Of a stretch of 64,000 nucleotides of DNA, positions 16,228 to 26,256 are shown in pieces. Below the pieces are notes generated by a model, which saw nothing but the letters and a program-made list of their open reading frames with translations, was not told where the DNA came from and did no database searches. Source of the stretch: Burkholderia sp. BCC0322 (GTDB lineage: Bacteria > Pseudomonadota > Gammaproteobacteria > Burkholderiales > Burkholderiaceae); contig NZ_CADFDU010000002.1 of NCBI RefSeq assembly GCF_902833045.1, forward strand, positions 434,001 through 498,000, written 5' to 3'. A program made the translations under genes and the position numbers. Within the stretch, counting starts at the first letter, position 1. Each line of letters begins with the position of its first letter.

Positions 16228-17529
16228 ATGAGGCCCGAACCGGCGAACGTTCCCCACCCTGACGCACTGCCCAACCCGCGCGGCGGGGCCGTGCGTGCGG
16301 CCGACGCATGGCTTGCGGCGGCCGCCGACGCTTTCGAGCATCGCGACGACGCGGCCGCGCCGCTATCCGCTGCGGCGGCCGTGCTGGCGGAAGCCGGCTG
16401 GCTGCCGGCCGCGCGTTTCGCGGGGCTGTTGTCGGCCGCCGTGCCGCTCGTCGCCGTCGAGCCGACTTCGGCCGGCTGGCGTGCCGCGCTGCGCGATTTC
16501 CGCGCGGCCGTCGCGCGCCACAACCTGCGCGAGCTCGCCTGCTCACCCGTTCTCTTCGAGCATTTCCGTGCATTGCGCGCGCAAAGCGCCGCCGACCTGC
16601 ACGCCAATGCGCCGCTCGATGCGCTCGCGCTCGTCGGCCGCGCGGTGCCGCCGGCTACGCTGCGTGCGTTGCCCGATGCGTTCGCGACCCGGATTCGCGC
16701 CCGCTACGAACAGGCGCTGCTCGGCGTGCTGCGTGCGGAACATCGCACGCCCGACGCGGCACTCGACGAACTCGATGCGGTGCTGTCCGCGCTCGCCGAT
16801 GACGATCCATACGATTTCTGGCGGCTTGCGGCCGCGTGCGCGCGCGCGCTGCGTGCCAGCAGCGCGCCCGAGTTGAAGCGCTTTCTCGCGCGGATGAACC
16901 TGCTGCTCGGCGAGCACGCGCAGGGCCGGCGCAGTGCGCCGCCCGAACTCGTACGCGAGACGGTGGCGCTGCTGTGGCGCGATTTCGCGCTGTTCGGCGC
17001 CGCGGCCGAGGATGTCGCGCTCGTCGACGTGCTGCACGACTACGGGCTGACGGTCGACTGGCACGTCGCCGGCACGCCTGCGTCCGAAGCGCTGTGGGAG
17101 GCCGATGCCGCCCGGGCCGAGCACGATGCGGTCGCCGCCGCGCCGACTCGCGCGCTCGGCGTCGTGACGGTCAACGCGCATGCCTATGAGGATTTCCTGC
17201 AGACCGCCGATGCGTCGATGGTCGATCTCGCGGCCGATCCGGCCGGGGGCGACGTGGGTGCCGCATGGCATGCGTCCGGCGCGGCCTACCGGGTCGGCGC
17301 GGCTGCATGTGCGCTCGGGCTCGGTCACGCGGCGCTTCTGGCTGATACGCTCGGCCTGGCGTGGCGGCGTGCGGCGCACGGCGTGCCGCTCGCCGACGGC
17401 GGCCTCGATGCACACGGCCACGCGTCCGACATGCTGCGCGCGGCGCTGCTGAAGATTGCCGCCGGCGTTGCGCCGCCGGACCTCACCGCGGCGTCCGGCG
17501 CGCTCGGCGCGGCGCTCGGCCGGGCCTGA
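16228..17529 (+). CDS. uncharacterised helical protein, possible ChpA/Hpt remnant
   Basis: A 433-residue Ala/Arg/Leu-rich protein, predicted mostly helical, with no signal peptide or membrane segment. No standard domain is obvious. Near residues 320-385 the stretch EDFLQTADASMVDL...AAWHASGAAYRVGAAACALGLGHA recalls the Hpt pattern (F..E....l..l, then H.LKGsA..lGl...a), but the phospho-accepting H..KG motif is degraded. The position between rubredoxin and yqgE is where related genera keep pilG-pilI-pilJ-chpA, so I infer a vestigial ChpA N-terminal part. ATG 16228 is chosen; GTG 16222 is equally possible. Confidence 0.6.
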   Translation: MRPEPANVPHPDALPNPRGGAVRAADAWLAAAADAFEHRDDAAAPLSAAAAVLAEAGWLPAARFAGLLSAAVPLVAVEPTSAGWRAALRDFRAAVARHNLRELACSPVLFEHFRALRAQSAADLHANAPLDALALVGRAVPPATLRALPDAFATRIRARYEQALLGVLRAEHRTPDAALDELDAVLSALADDDPYDFWRLAAACARALRASSAPELKRFLARMNLLLGEHAQGRRSAPPELVRETVALLWRDFALFGAAAEDVALVDVLHDYGLTVDWHVAGTPASEALWEADAARAEHDAVAAAPTRALGVVTVNAHAYEDFLQTADASMVDLAADPAGGDVGAAWHASGAAYRVGAAACALGLGHAALLADTLGLAWRRAAHGVPLADGGLDAHGHASDMLRAALLKIAAGVAPPDLTAASGALGAALGRA

Positions 17530-17711
17530 CGAACGAGGGGGCGAACATGCGGCGGCGGCCCTTGCTGCGCGGGCCCGCAACACGCTCCCGACAGCGCCCG
17601 CGCGCGTGTTAGAGTGCCGTGTGATCCGTGCGCGCCGTTGCCAGCGCGGTGCGGCGTTGCTTGTTGATCGCGGCCCGGTCAGGCCGCGGCGTCTTTGCTA
17701 AAATTCAAACC

Positions 17712-18290
17712 ATGTCAAAGCCTTCCGATCGCATCAATCTCACCAACCAGTTCCTGATCGCCATGCCGAACATGGCCGATCCGACGTTCTCGGGAACGGT
17801 GGTCTATCTTTGCGATCACAGCGAGCGCGGTGCGCTCGGCCTCGTCATCAATCGTCCTACAGACATCGATCTCGAATCGCTGTTCAACCGCATCGACCTG
17901 AAGCTCGACATCGAGCCGCTGTTGCACATCCCGGTGTACTTCGGCGGCCCGGTCCAGACCGAGCGCGGTTTCGTGCTGCACGAGCCGGTGGAGGGCGCGA
18001 GCTACAACTCGTCGATGTCCGTCGAGGGCGGGCTGGAGATGACCACGTCGAAGGACGTGCTCGAGGCGGTCGCGACGGGCACCGGCCCGAAGCGCTTCCT
18101 GCTGACGCTCGGCCATGCGGGCTGGGGCGCAGGGCAGCTCGAGGAAGAAATTTCGCGCAACGGCTGGCTGACCGTGGCCGCCGATCCGCGCATCGTGTTT
18201 GATACGCCGGCCGAAGAGCGCTTCGAAGCCGCACTCGGCCTGCTCGGCGTCAGCTCGTCGATGCTGTCCGGCGAAGCAGGGCACGCATGA
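17712..18290 (+). CDS. yqgE: UPF0301 / AlgH-family protein YqgE
   Basis: A 192-residue cytoplasmic protein of unknown biochemical role, normal length for the family. It is recognised by [27 protein letters not shown] near the N-terminus, [27 protein letters not shown] and the [15 protein letters not shown] block. The start [10 protein letters not shown] (ATG 17712) fits the family. Its stop overlaps the ruvX start (ATGA), so the two are translationally coupled, a pairing kept in many proteobacteria. Confidence 0.93.
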   Translation: MSKPSDRINLTNQFLIAMPNMADPTFSGTVVYLCDHSERGALGLVINRPTDIDLESLFNRIDLKLDIEPLLHIPVYFGGPVQTERGFVLHEPVEGASYNSSMSVEGGLEMTTSKDVLEAVATGTGPKRFLLTLGHAGWGAGQLEEEISRNGWLTVAADPRIVFDTPAEERFEAALGLLGVSSSMLSGEAGHA

Positions 18291-18736
18291 GTGGCGAGAG
18301 CGCGCACGATGCGACGCTCCTCGCGTTCGACTACGGCGAAAAGCGTATCGGGGTCGCGATCGGCAATGCGCTGACGCGCTCGGCCCGTGCGCTCGTCGTG
18401 ATCCAGAACCTGAACCGCGAACACCGCTTCAAGGCGGTCGGCGACCTGCTGGCCGAATGGCGGCCGGACGCGCTCGTCGTCGGCCTGCCGATGCACCCTG
18501 ACGGCACGCCGCACGACATGACGCAGCAGGCGAAGCGCTTCGGCAATCAGCTGAACGGCCGCTTCGGGCTGCCCGTCACGTGGGTCGACGAGCGCTATTC
18601 GTCGGTCGAAGCCGAGGCCGGGCTGCGCGAGCGCAACGTGCGCGGCCGCGCCCGGGCCGAGATGCTCGATGCCGAGGCGGCGCGCGTCATCCTTCAACAG
18701 TATCTCGATCAATTGTCCGACCATGAGCACCATTGA
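18287..18736 (+). CDS. ruvX: Holliday junction resolvase-like RuvX/YqgF
   Basis: A 149-residue RNase H-fold nuclease family protein, implicated in 16S rRNA 5' maturation and in Holliday-junction processing in different bacteria. Motifs: [16 protein letters not shown] with the first catalytic Asp, [17 protein letters not shown], and [12 protein letters not shown] with acidic residues. It overlaps yqgE upstream by 4 bases and pyrR downstream by 14, so it sits inside a compact transcript. Confidence 0.93.
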   Translation: MSGESAHDATLLAFDYGEKRIGVAIGNALTRSARALVVIQNLNREHRFKAVGDLLAEWRPDALVVGLPMHPDGTPHDMTQQAKRFGNQLNGRFGLPVTWVDERYSSVEAEAGLRERNVRGRARAEMLDAEAARVILQQYLDQLSDHEHH

Positions 18737-19235
18737 CGCCGAGGCGCTTTACCGCGTCCTGCTCGACCAGATCCGCGCCGCGTACGGCTCGGCTTTCGCC
18801 GAACCGGGCGGCCCGCGGCTCGCCGGCATTTACAGCGGCGGCGCATGGCTTGCCGAGCGCCTCGCGCGCGATCTTGGCGCACCGGCGTTCGGCGTCGTGA
18901 ACGTCGCGCTGCATCGCGACGATTACGCGAAGAAGGGGCTGCACAGCCAGGCCAGCCCGACGTCGCTGCCGTTCGAGGTCGACGGCGCACGCATCGTGCT
19001 CGTCGACGACGTGCTGTACACCGGGCGCACCGTGCGCGCGGCGCTCAACGAGCTGTTCGACTACGGCCGTCCGGCCGCGGTCGAGCTCGCGGTGCTCGCC
19101 GATCGCGGCGGCCGCGAACTGCCGGTCGCCGCGCGCTTCGCCGGCGGCGCACTCGACGTGCCGGCCGGCGCGACGCTCGTGCTCGCGCGCGACGATGCGC
19201 AGTTCACGCTGCGCGTCGAGGCGCACGGCGCCTGA
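18723..19235 (+). CDS. pyrR: PyrR bifunctional pyr regulator / uracil phosphoribosyltransferase
   Basis: A 170-residue type I phosphoribosyltransferase. The PRPP-binding loop [18 protein letters not shown] is intact, as is the [11 protein letters not shown] segment of PyrR proteins. It converts uracil and PRPP to UMP and, in Gram-positives, binds pyr mRNA; whether it regulates in Burkholderia is not shown by the sequence. The start [10 protein letters not shown] (ATG 18723) lies within the end of ruvX. pyrB follows 73 bases downstream. Confidence 0.92.
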   Translation: MSTIDAEALYRVLLDQIRAAYGSAFAEPGGPRLAGIYSGGAWLAERLARDLGAPAFGVVNVALHRDDYAKKGLHSQASPTSLPFEVDGARIVLVDDVLYTGRTVRAALNELFDYGRPAAVELAVLADRGGRELPVAARFAGGALDVPAGATLVLARDDAQFTLRVEAHGA

Positions 19236-19308
19236 ACGACACGCGAACCGTATCCCGGGCCGCCGGTTTGCACCGCGGCCCGTTTGCATAGTTGGAATCA
19301 CGCACATC

Positions 19309-20340
19309 ATGACCACCGACACCACTGGCCGCACCGGCAATCCCGCTGCGGCCGCGAGCCCCGACCGGTTCCGCTACGGCTTCCTGAAGGGCAACCCGCA
19401 GCTCACGAAAAACGGCGAGCTGAAGCACCTGCTGTCGATCGAAGGCCTGCCGCGCTCGATCGTCAACCACATCCTCGATACGGCCGAGCAGTTCGTCAGC
19501 GTGACGGACCGTGAAGTGAAGAAGGTGCCGCTGCTGCGCGGCAAGTCCGTGTTCAACCTGTTCTTCGAGAACTCGACGCGCACGCGCACGACCTTCGAGA
19601 TCGCCGCGACGCGCCTGTCGGCCGACGTGCTGAACCTGAACATCAACGCGTCGTCGACGAGCAAGGGCGAATCGCTGCTCGACACGATCAACAACCTGTC
19701 GGCGATGCATGCCGACCTGTTCGTCGTGCGTCACGCGTCGAGCGGCGCACCGTACCTGATCGCCGAGCACTGCGCGCCGCACGTGCACGTGATCAACGCC
19801 GGCGACGGCCGCCATGCGCACCCGACGCAGGGCCTGCTCGACATGTACACGATCCGTCACTACAAGCGCGACTTCACGAAGCTGCGCGTGGCGATCGTCG
19901 GCGACATCCTGCATTCGCGGGTTGCGCGCTCCGACATTCACGCGCTCACCACGCTCGGCGTGCCGGAAGTGCGCGCGATCGGCCCGCGCACGCTGCTGCC
20001 GGGCGGGCTCGAGCAGATGGGGGTGAAGGTGTTCCACAACCTCGACGAAGGGCTGAAGGGCGTCGACGTGATCATCATGCTGCGCCTGCAGAACGAACGG
20101 ATGAGCGGCGCGCTGCTGCCGTCGGCGCAGGAGTATTTCAAGACCTGGGGCCTGACGCCCGAGCGCCTTGCGCTCGCCGCGCCCGACGCGATCGTGATGC
20201 ACCCGGGCCCGATGAACCGCGGCGTCGAGATCGATTCGCAGGTCGCCGATGGCCCGCAGTCGGTGATCCTCAACCAGGTCACGTTCGGCATCGCCGTGCG
20301 GATGGCGGTGATGGGCATCGTCGCCGGCAACAGCGACTGA
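19309..20340 (+). CDS. pyrB: aspartate carbamoyltransferase catalytic chain
   Basis: A 343-residue enzyme joining carbamoyl phosphate and aspartate, the committed step of pyrimidine synthesis. Visible motifs are the carbamoyl-phosphate loop [37 protein letters not shown] and the late [13 protein letters not shown]. The N-terminus is about 30 residues longer than in E. coli, as in the Pseudomonas-type enzyme that associates with a dihydroorotase homologue. That fits the inactive pyrX immediately downstream. Confidence 0.97.
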   Translation: MTTDTTGRTGNPAAAASPDRFRYGFLKGNPQLTKNGELKHLLSIEGLPRSIVNHILDTAEQFVSVTDREVKKVPLLRGKSVFNLFFENSTRTRTTFEIAATRLSADVLNLNINASSTSKGESLLDTINNLSAMHADLFVVRHASSGAPYLIAEHCAPHVHVINAGDGRHAHPTQGLLDMYTIRHYKRDFTKLRVAIVGDILHSRVARSDIHALTTLGVPEVRAIGPRTLLPGGLEQMGVKVFHNLDEGLKGVDVIIMLRLQNERMSGALLPSAQEYFKTWGLTPERLALAAPDAIVMHPGPMNRGVEIDSQVADGPQSVILNQVTFGIAVRMAVMGIVAGNSD

Positions 20341-20392
20341 GCCCGCTTTCGCGCATCCTTATTCACGCAATCAACGCATTCACAGACAGCGC

Positions 20393-21670
20393 ATGAAGAT
20401 TCATATCAAAGGCGGCACGCTGATCGACCCGGTCGCCGGCACCGAGCAGCAGGCCGACGTATTCGTCGCGGCGGGCAAGATCGCCGCGCTCGGCACGGCG
20501 CCGGCCGGTTTCAACGCGGACAGGACGATCGACGCGTCGGGCCTGATCGTCGCGCCCGGCCTCGTCGACCTGTGCGCGCGGCTGCGCGAGCCCGGCTACG
20601 AGCACAAGGCGACGCTCGCGTCCGAGATGGCCGCGGCCGTCGCGGGCGGTGTCACGACCCTCGTGTGCCCGCCGGATACCGACCCCGTGCTCGACGAGCC
20701 GGGCCTCGTCGAGATGCTCAAGTTCCGCGCGCGCAACCTGCACCAGGCGAACGTGCATCCGCTCGGCGCGCTGACGGTCGGCCTCAAGGGTGAAGTGATC
20801 ACCGAGATGGTCGCGCTCACCGAGTCCGGCTGCGTCGGCTTCACGCACGCCAACGTGCCGGTGCGCGATACGCAGGTGCTGTTGCGTGCGCTGCAGTACG
20901 CGAGCACCTACGGCTACACCACGTGGCTGCGCCCGCAAGACGCATTCATCGGCCGCGGCGGTGTCGCCGCGAGCGGTGCGCTGGCGTCGCGGCTCGGGCT
21001 GTCCGGCGTGCCGGTCGCGGCCGAGACGATCGCGCTCCACACGATTTTCGAACTGATGCGCGTGACGGGCGCGCGCGTGCACCTCGCGCGGCTGTCGTCG
21101 GCGGCGGGCCTCGCGCTCGTGCGCGAGGCGAAGGCCGAGGGGCTGCCCGTGACCTGCGACGTCGGCGTCAATCACGTGCACCTGATCGACGTCGACATCG
21201 GCTACTTCGATTCGCAGTTCCGGCTCGATCCGCCGCTGCGCAGCGAGCGCGATCGCGAAGCGATTCGCGTGGCGCTCGCCGACGGCACGATCGACGCGAT
21301 CTGCTCCGACCACACGCCGGTCGACGACGACGAGAAGCTGCTGCCATTTGGCGAAGCGACGCCGGGTGCGACGGGGCTCGAACTGCTGCTGTCGCTGACG
21401 CTGAAGTGGGCGGACGAGACGCGTACGCCGCTCGCGCAGGCGCTGCGCCGCATCACGTCCGCGCCGGCCGACGTGCTGAAGCTGCCGGCCGGCCGCCTCA
21501 CCGAAGGCGGCGCGGCCGACCTGTGCGTGTTCGACCCGCGTGCGCACTGGCGCGTCGAGCCGCGTGCGCTGAAGAGCCAGGGCCACAACTCGCCGTTCCT
21601 CGGCTACGAACTGCCCGCCTGCGTGCGCACGACGCTAGTCGCCGGGCAGATCGCGTTCGAGCGCCCCTGA
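20393..21670 (+). CDS. pyrX: inactive dihydroorotase homologue PyrX (PyrC')
   Basis: A 425-residue amidohydrolase-fold protein of type I dihydroorotase length. The metal motif, normally P-G-x-x-D-x-H-x-H-x-R-E-P-G, here reads PGLVDLCARLREPG, so both histidines are replaced (C61, R63). The later ICSDHTPVDDD and GHNSPFLG segments are kept. In Pseudomonas a similar non-catalytic PyrC' is a structural partner of aspartate carbamoyltransferase. By position (52 bases after pyrB) this should be the same, with the working dihydroorotase encoded elsewhere. Annotating it simply as pyrC would mislead. Confidence 0.9.
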   Translation: MKIHIKGGTLIDPVAGTEQQADVFVAAGKIAALGTAPAGFNADRTIDASGLIVAPGLVDLCARLREPGYEHKATLASEMAAAVAGGVTTLVCPPDTDPVLDEPGLVEMLKFRARNLHQANVHPLGALTVGLKGEVITEMVALTESGCVGFTHANVPVRDTQVLLRALQYASTYGYTTWLRPQDAFIGRGGVAASGALASRLGLSGVPVAAETIALHTIFELMRVTGARVHLARLSSAAGLALVREAKAEGLPVTCDVGVNHVHLIDVDIGYFDSQFRLDPPLRSERDREAIRVALADGTIDAICSDHTPVDDDEKLLPFGEATPGATGLELLLSLTLKWADETRTPLAQALRRITSAPADVLKLPAGRLTEGGAADLCVFDPRAHWRVEPRALKSQGHNSPFLGYELPACVRTTLVAGQIAFERP

Positions 21671-21689
21671 ACCACGCCGGACTTTCGCC

Positions 21690-22547
21690 ATGATTGCCTT
21701 TCGCAAGCTGCGTCTCGTCTTTCACCTGTTGCGCGGCATGGTGATCGTCGCGCTGTGTTTTTCGCACGTCACTCCCGCGCGCCGCGCCGAGCTGATACGC
21801 CGCTGGTCGCTCAAGCTGCTGCGGATCTGCGGGATGCGTCTCGTCGTCCATAACGACGGCGCGCGGCTCGACGCGAGCGCGCTCGTGGTCGGCAATCACG
21901 TGTCCTGGCTCGACATCTACACGGTCAACGCGTGGCGGCCGACGCCGTTCGTGTCGAAGGCTGAGGTGCGGCAGTGGCCGGTCGTCGGCTGGCTCGCCGA
22001 AAAGCTCGACACCGTGTTCCTGCAGCGCGAGAAGCGCACCGAGGCGATGCGGGTCATGCACGAGATGGCCGAGCGTCTGCGTAACGGCGGGCTGATGTGC
22101 GTGTTTCCGGAAGGGACGACGACCGACGGGCAGGAACTGCTGCCGTTCCATGCGAACCTGTTCCAGGCCGCGGTGTCGGCCGGCTGCGCGGTGCAGCCGA
22201 TCTGCCTGATGTACGAGGATGCGCAGGGGCGGCAGTCGGTCGCGCCGGCGTATACGGGCGAACTGGCGCTGGGCACGTCGCTCGACATGGTGTTGCGCGG
22301 CGGCCCGCTCGTCGCGCACCTGTATGTGTGCGAACCGATCGCGCCGGGCGGCGACCGGCGGGCGACGTCCGCGGCGGCGCGCGACGCGATCGCGGCTGCG
22401 CTCGCGACGCTACAGGCCAAGGTCGGCAAGCCGACGGCCGAGTCGCTTGCGGAATTGCAGAAGCATGCGTATCCGGCGACCGAGGTTGGCGCCGCAGAGG
22501 CAGGCAGCGAGGCGGTCGATGCACCCGTGCCGGGGCGCGAGGGTTGA
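21690..22547 (+). CDS. plsC: 1-acyl-sn-glycerol-3-phosphate acyltransferase
   Basis: A 285-residue PlsC-family enzyme making phosphatidic acid from lysophosphatidic acid at the inner membrane. The H(x4)D motif is in GNHVSWLDIY (His70, Asp75) and the glycerol-phosphate site is FPEGTTTDG near residue 139. A hydrophobic N-terminal helix (about 8-28) anchors it. It starts 19 bases after pyrX, so it is probably the last gene of the pyr transcript. The C-terminal 40 residues are low-complexity. Other PlsC-type roles, such as ornithine lipid acylation, cannot be excluded. Confidence 0.85.
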   Translation: MIAFRKLRLVFHLLRGMVIVALCFSHVTPARRAELIRRWSLKLLRICGMRLVVHNDGARLDASALVVGNHVSWLDIYTVNAWRPTPFVSKAEVRQWPVVGWLAEKLDTVFLQREKRTEAMRVMHEMAERLRNGGLMCVFPEGTTTDGQELLPFHANLFQAAVSAGCAVQPICLMYEDAQGRQSVAPAYTGELALGTSLDMVLRGGPLVAHLYVCEPIAPGGDRRATSAAARDAIAAALATLQAKVGKPTAESLAELQKHAYPATEVGAAEAGSEAVDAPVPGREG

Positions 22548-22579
22548 AACGCTGCCCGGCGACGCGAATCAGCCTTTGA

Positions 22580-23419
22580 TCACTCTCCGCCCGGCGCGCG
22601 GCACGCTTCGCACTGTACCTGCGTGACCGTGCGCTGCGCCGGATCGGCCGTCAGCCGCACGGCCGACAACCGGTTACCCCACACACATCCCGAATCGAGC
22701 GCGACGACGTTCTCGCGCAACATCAGGCCGAGCGCGGCCCAGTGGCCGAACACGACCGTCACGTCCTCCGTGCGGCGCCCCGGTACGTCGAACCACGGCA
22801 GGTAGCCAGGCGGCGCGCTATCGGGGCCGCCGTTCGCCTTGAATTCCATCGCACCGTCGGACGTGCAGAAGCGCACGCGCGTGAATGCGTTGAACGCAAC
22901 GCGCATCCGGTCGCGTTTCTTCAGATCCGGGCTCCATTGATTCGGCTCGTTGCCGTACAGCTTCTGCAGTGTGTCGCGCCAGTCGGGTGCGCGCAGTGCG
23001 CGCTGGAGTTCGTCGGCGAGTTCGAGCACGAGCGTGGCGTCCCATTGAGGCAGCACGCCCGCATGCACGAGCAGCATCCCGTTCTCCGCATGCACGAACG
23101 GGCGGTGGCGGACCCAGTCGAGCAGCGCGTCGGCGTCGGGTGCGTCGAGGATCTCGCCGATGGTGTCGCCGGGGCGCTCGGTGCGCAGGCCGGCGGAGAC
23201 CGCGAGCAGGTGCAGGTCGTGATTACCGAGCACGACGGTCGCGCGCGGGCCGAGATCGACGAGGGCGCGAAGCGCAGCGAGGGAGTCCGGGCCGCGGTTG
23301 ACGATGTCGCCGGCGATCCAAAGGGGCGTGTCGGCGGGCGCTGAAAGCTTGTCGAGCAAAGCCTGGAAAGCGGAATGACAGCCTTGGATGTCGCCGATGG
23401 CGATGGGGGATGGATGCAT
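22580..23419 (-). CDS. apaH: symmetrical Ap4A hydrolase (diadenosine tetraphosphatase)
   Basis: A 279-residue metallophosphoesterase splitting Ap4A to two ADP; in other bacteria ApaH also removes Np4 caps from RNA. Motifs: IAIGDIQGCHSAF, AGDIVNRGPDSLAAL, VVLGNHDLHLL and later VHAGVLPQW and VFGHWAALGL. The start MHPSPIAIGDIQG (ATG 23419) puts the first motif at the family position. It is convergent with plsC, 32 bases apart. Confidence 0.95.
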   Translation of the reverse strand: MHPSPIAIGDIQGCHSAFQALLDKLSAPADTPLWIAGDIVNRGPDSLAALRALVDLGPRATVVLGNHDLHLLAVSAGLRTERPGDTIGEILDAPDADALLDWVRHRPFVHAENGMLLVHAGVLPQWDATLVLELADELQRALRAPDWRDTLQKLYGNEPNQWSPDLKKRDRMRVAFNAFTRVRFCTSDGAMEFKANGGPDSAPPGYLPWFDVPGRRTEDVTVVFGHWAALGLMLRENVVALDSGCVWGNRLSAVRLTADPAQRTVTQVQCEACRAPGGE

Positions 23420-23753
23420 GAGGGTCGGGGTGTCACGTTTTGATCGGCGTGAAGAACAGCCATCGCGAAAATGGGTGCCGTGCACAATTGTATTCTGTCT
23501 GAATCGGCTTTGCTGGCATGTCGTTTTCCTTTCGCGTCAGGGATTTACCGTGCTGTTTCAAGTTGTTAGCAGCGTAGCTTTTACCGAAAACGCTTTCCTA
23601 TAATGAGGGGTTGCTTTCTGAAAATTAACACCAGATTGCATTGTCCGACTTGGCGACCGGGTAGAATGCCGGCCCTAGGGCCGCACATGGTCACTGCGAC
23701 TTGACGTTCGGTCGGCCTCTTTGTGGCTGTCGCACATTTCTAGAGGGAGCTAC
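23420..23753. other. divergent region upstream of rmlB
   Basis: About 330 bases between apaH and rmlB, clearly lower in G+C than its neighbours. A perfect TATAAT lies at 23599-23604 and a TAGAAT at 23662-23667, but neither has a convincing -35 element at the right distance. I see no JUMPstart/ops element. It probably holds the promoter of the rml-wzm-wzt operon, with a leader of 90-150 bases. Confidence 0.4.
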
Positions 23754-24815
23754 ATGATCCTGGTTACGGGTGGCGCAGGCTTTATCGGTGCCAATTTCGT
23801 GCTCGACTGGCTGGATCGGTCCAATGAGGCCGTACTCAACGTCGACAAGCTGACCTACGCAGGCAATCTTCGCACGCTGGAGCCCCTGGATGGCCATCCG
23901 GGGCACGTGTTCGCGCGCGTGGACATCTGCGACCGCACGGCGCTCGATGCGCTCTTCGCGAAGCACCGGCCGCGCGCGGTCGTGCACTTCGCGGCAGAGA
24001 GTCATGTCGACCGCTCGATTCACGGCCCAGCCGATTTCGTACAGACCAACGTTGTGGGCACGTTCACGCTGCTCGAGGCCGCCCGTACGCACTGGAACGC
24101 GCTCGGCGAGGCTGACAAGGCGGCATTCCGCTTCCTGCATGTGTCGACGGACGAGGTGTTCGGCTCCCTGTCTGCCACCGATCCGCAGTTTTCCGAGACG
24201 ACGCCCTATGCGCCGAACAGTCCGTACTCGGCGACCAAGGCCGGCTCCGATCATCTCGTGCGCGCGTATCACCATACGTATGGGATGCCGACGCTCACGA
24301 CGAACTGCTCGAACAACTACGGACCGTACCAGTTTCCCGAGAAGCTGATCCCGCTGATGATCGCAAATGCGCTCGCGGGAAAGCCGCTGCCGGTTTACGG
24401 CGACGGGCAAAACGTGCGCGACTGGTTGTACGTGAGCGACCACTGCAGCGCGATTCGCGAGGTGCTTGCACGAGGCGTGCCGGGCGAGACGTACAACATT
24501 GGCGGCTGGAACGAAAAGAAGAATCTCGACGTCGTGCATACGCTGTGCGATCTGCTCGATCACGCGCGGCCGAAAGCGTCGGGCTCCTATCGCGACCAGA
24601 TCGCCTACGTGACGGATCGACCCGGTCACGACCGCCGATACGCGATCGATGCGCGCAAGCTCGAGCGCGAACTGGGCTGGAAGCCGGCCGAGACGTTCGA
24701 ATCGGGACTCGCGAAGACTGTCCGGTGGTATCTCGACAACCAGGCGTGGGTGAACGACGTCGTGTCGGGCGAGTACCGCAATTGGGTCGAGACCAACTAC
24801 GCGCAACGCGCTTGA
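23754..24815 (+). CDS. rmlB: dTDP-glucose 4,6-dehydratase
   Basis: A 353-residue extended short-chain dehydrogenase, second enzyme of dTDP-L-rhamnose synthesis. It has the NAD motif [12 protein letters not shown] at the start, STDEVFG, the catalytic [12 protein letters not shown] (Tyr-xxx-Lys) and [18 protein letters not shown] 23754 follows AGAGGGAG. It heads the rmlBACD-wzm-wzt operon; rmlA starts 11 bases after its stop. Confidence 0.97.
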   Translation: MILVTGGAGFIGANFVLDWLDRSNEAVLNVDKLTYAGNLRTLEPLDGHPGHVFARVDICDRTALDALFAKHRPRAVVHFAAESHVDRSIHGPADFVQTNVVGTFTLLEAARTHWNALGEADKAAFRFLHVSTDEVFGSLSATDPQFSETTPYAPNSPYSATKAGSDHLVRAYHHTYGMPTLTTNCSNNYGPYQFPEKLIPLMIANALAGKPLPVYGDGQNVRDWLYVSDHCSAIREVLARGVPGETYNIGGWNEKKNLDVVHTLCDLLDHARPKASGSYRDQIAYVTDRPGHDRRYAIDARKLERELGWKPAETFESGLAKTVRWYLDNQAWVNDVVSGEYRNWVETNYAQRA

Positions 24816-24826
24816 GGGCTTCCGAG

Positions 24827-25699
24827 ATGGCACGCAAGGGCATTATTCTCGCCGGCGGTTCCGGCACGCGCCTGTATCCGATCACCCATGCGGTGTCGAA
24901 GCAGCTTCTGCCGGTGTACGACAAGCCGATGATCTACTACCCGCTGTCGACGTTGATGATCGCGGGCATCCGTGACGTGCTGATCATTTCTACGCCGCAG
25001 GACACGCCGCGTTTCGAGGCGATGCTTCGCGACGGCAGCCAGTGGGGGATGAACATCCGGTACGCGGTGCAGCCGTCGCCGGATGGGCTGGCCCAGGCGT
25101 TTATCATTGGCAAGGAATTCGTCGGCAATGATCCGTCGGCGCTGATTCTTGGTGACAACATCTTCTACGGGCACGACCTGGCAAAGCATCTCGAGTGTGC
25201 GAACGCGAAGACGTCGGGCGCAACGGTGTTCGCTTATCACGTGCAGGACCCGGAGCGTTACGGCGTCGTTGAGTTCGACGAACAATTCCGCGCATTGTCG
25301 ATCGAGGAGAAACCCGCAAAGCCGCGTTCGAGCTATGCGGTGACAGGGCTATACTTCTACGACAATCGCGTGTGCGACATCGCGGCCGAAATCAAGCCGT
25401 CTGCACGCGGAGAGCTTGAGATCACCGATGTAAATTCGCACTATCTCGCCCACGGCACGCTCGACGTCGAGATCATGGGGCGCGGCTACGCGTGGCTTGA
25501 TACGGGCACGCACGATTCGCTGATCGAGGCAGCGACGTTCATCGCGACGCTGCAGCGACGGCAGGGGCTGATGGTTGCGTGCCCCGAGGAGATCGCGTAT
25601 CGCCTGCAATGGATCGACGCCGAGCAGCTTCTCGCGCTTGCGCATCCACTCGCGAAAAGCGGCTACGGCCGATATCTGAAAAACATACTTGCAGACTAG
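24827..25699 (+). CDS. rmlA: glucose-1-phosphate thymidylyltransferase
   Basis: A 290-residue nucleotidyltransferase making dTDP-glucose, the first step to dTDP-L-rhamnose. The signature [15 protein letters not shown] is at the N-terminus, then [28 protein letters not shown], and IEEKP with the sugar-phosphate lysine region. Length is normal. The start [11 protein letters not shown] at ATG 24827 is clear. Confidence 0.97.
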   Translation: MARKGIILAGGSGTRLYPITHAVSKQLLPVYDKPMIYYPLSTLMIAGIRDVLIISTPQDTPRFEAMLRDGSQWGMNIRYAVQPSPDGLAQAFIIGKEFVGNDPSALILGDNIFYGHDLAKHLECANAKTSGATVFAYHVQDPERYGVVEFDEQFRALSIEEKPAKPRSSYAVTGLYFYDNRVCDIAAEIKPSARGELEITDVNSHYLAHGTLDVEIMGRGYAWLDTGTHDSLIEAATFIATLQRRQGLMVACPEEIAYRLQWIDAEQLLALAHPLAKSGYGRYLKNILAD

Positions 25700-25704
25700 G
25701 TAGC

Positions 25705-26256
25705 ATGCCCATCCAGGTAACCGAAACCGCTTTGCCGGAAGTCAAGATCATCGAGCCAACGGTGTTTGGTGACGAACGTGGTTTTTTTTTCGAGAGCTTC
25801 AATGCCAGGGAGTTTGCCGAGAAGGTGGCGCCCGGCGTCAAGTTCGTGCAGGACAATCACTCCAGCTCGGTGAAAGGGGTGCTGCGTGGGTTGCACTATC
25901 AGATCGAGCATGCGCAGGGCAAGCTCGTGCGTGTCATCGAAGGCGAAGTGCTCGACGTCGCGGTCGATCTCCGCAAGCGCTCTCCGAACTTCGGTAAATG
26001 GGTAGGCGTCCGTCTGTCGGCCCGCGATCATCAGCAGATGTGGATTCCGCCGGGTTTCGCGCACGGGTTCGTTGTGCTGTCTGAGGTCGCGCAGTTTTTG
26101 TACAAGACAACCGACTACTGGTTTCCGCAGCATGAGCGGAGTCTGCTGTGGAATGATCCGACGATCGGGATCGATTGGCAGATAGACACGTTGCCGACGC
26201 TGGCGCCCAAGGATGCGGCCGGGAAGCGGTTGTCCGAGGCGGAATGCTATGAGTGA
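25705..26256 (+). CDS. rmlC: dTDP-4-dehydrorhamnose 3,5-epimerase
   Basis: A 183-residue cupin-fold epimerase, third step of dTDP-L-rhamnose synthesis. Typical blocks are GDERGFFFESFN, QDNHSSSVKGVLRGLHYQ with the catalytic His, and WIPPGFAHGFVVLS. ATG 25705 lies five bases after the rmlA stop. The reading frame of rmlD begins inside its last codons (8-base overlap), so the genes are coupled. Confidence 0.97.
   Translation: MPIQVTETALPEVKIIEPTVFGDERGFFFESFNAREFAEKVAPGVKFVQDNHSSSVKGVLRGLHYQIEHAQGKLVRVIEGEVLDVAVDLRKRSPNFGKWVGVRLSARDHQQMWIPPGFAHGFVVLSEVAQFLYKTTDYWFPQHERSLLWNDPTIGIDWQIDTLPTLAPKDAAGKRLSEAECYE

Noticed and set aside
23420-23753. JUMPstart/ops element for RfaH upstream of the O-antigen operon
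   Set aside because: No GGCGGTAG-type sequence is present in this gap or in 35387-36027.
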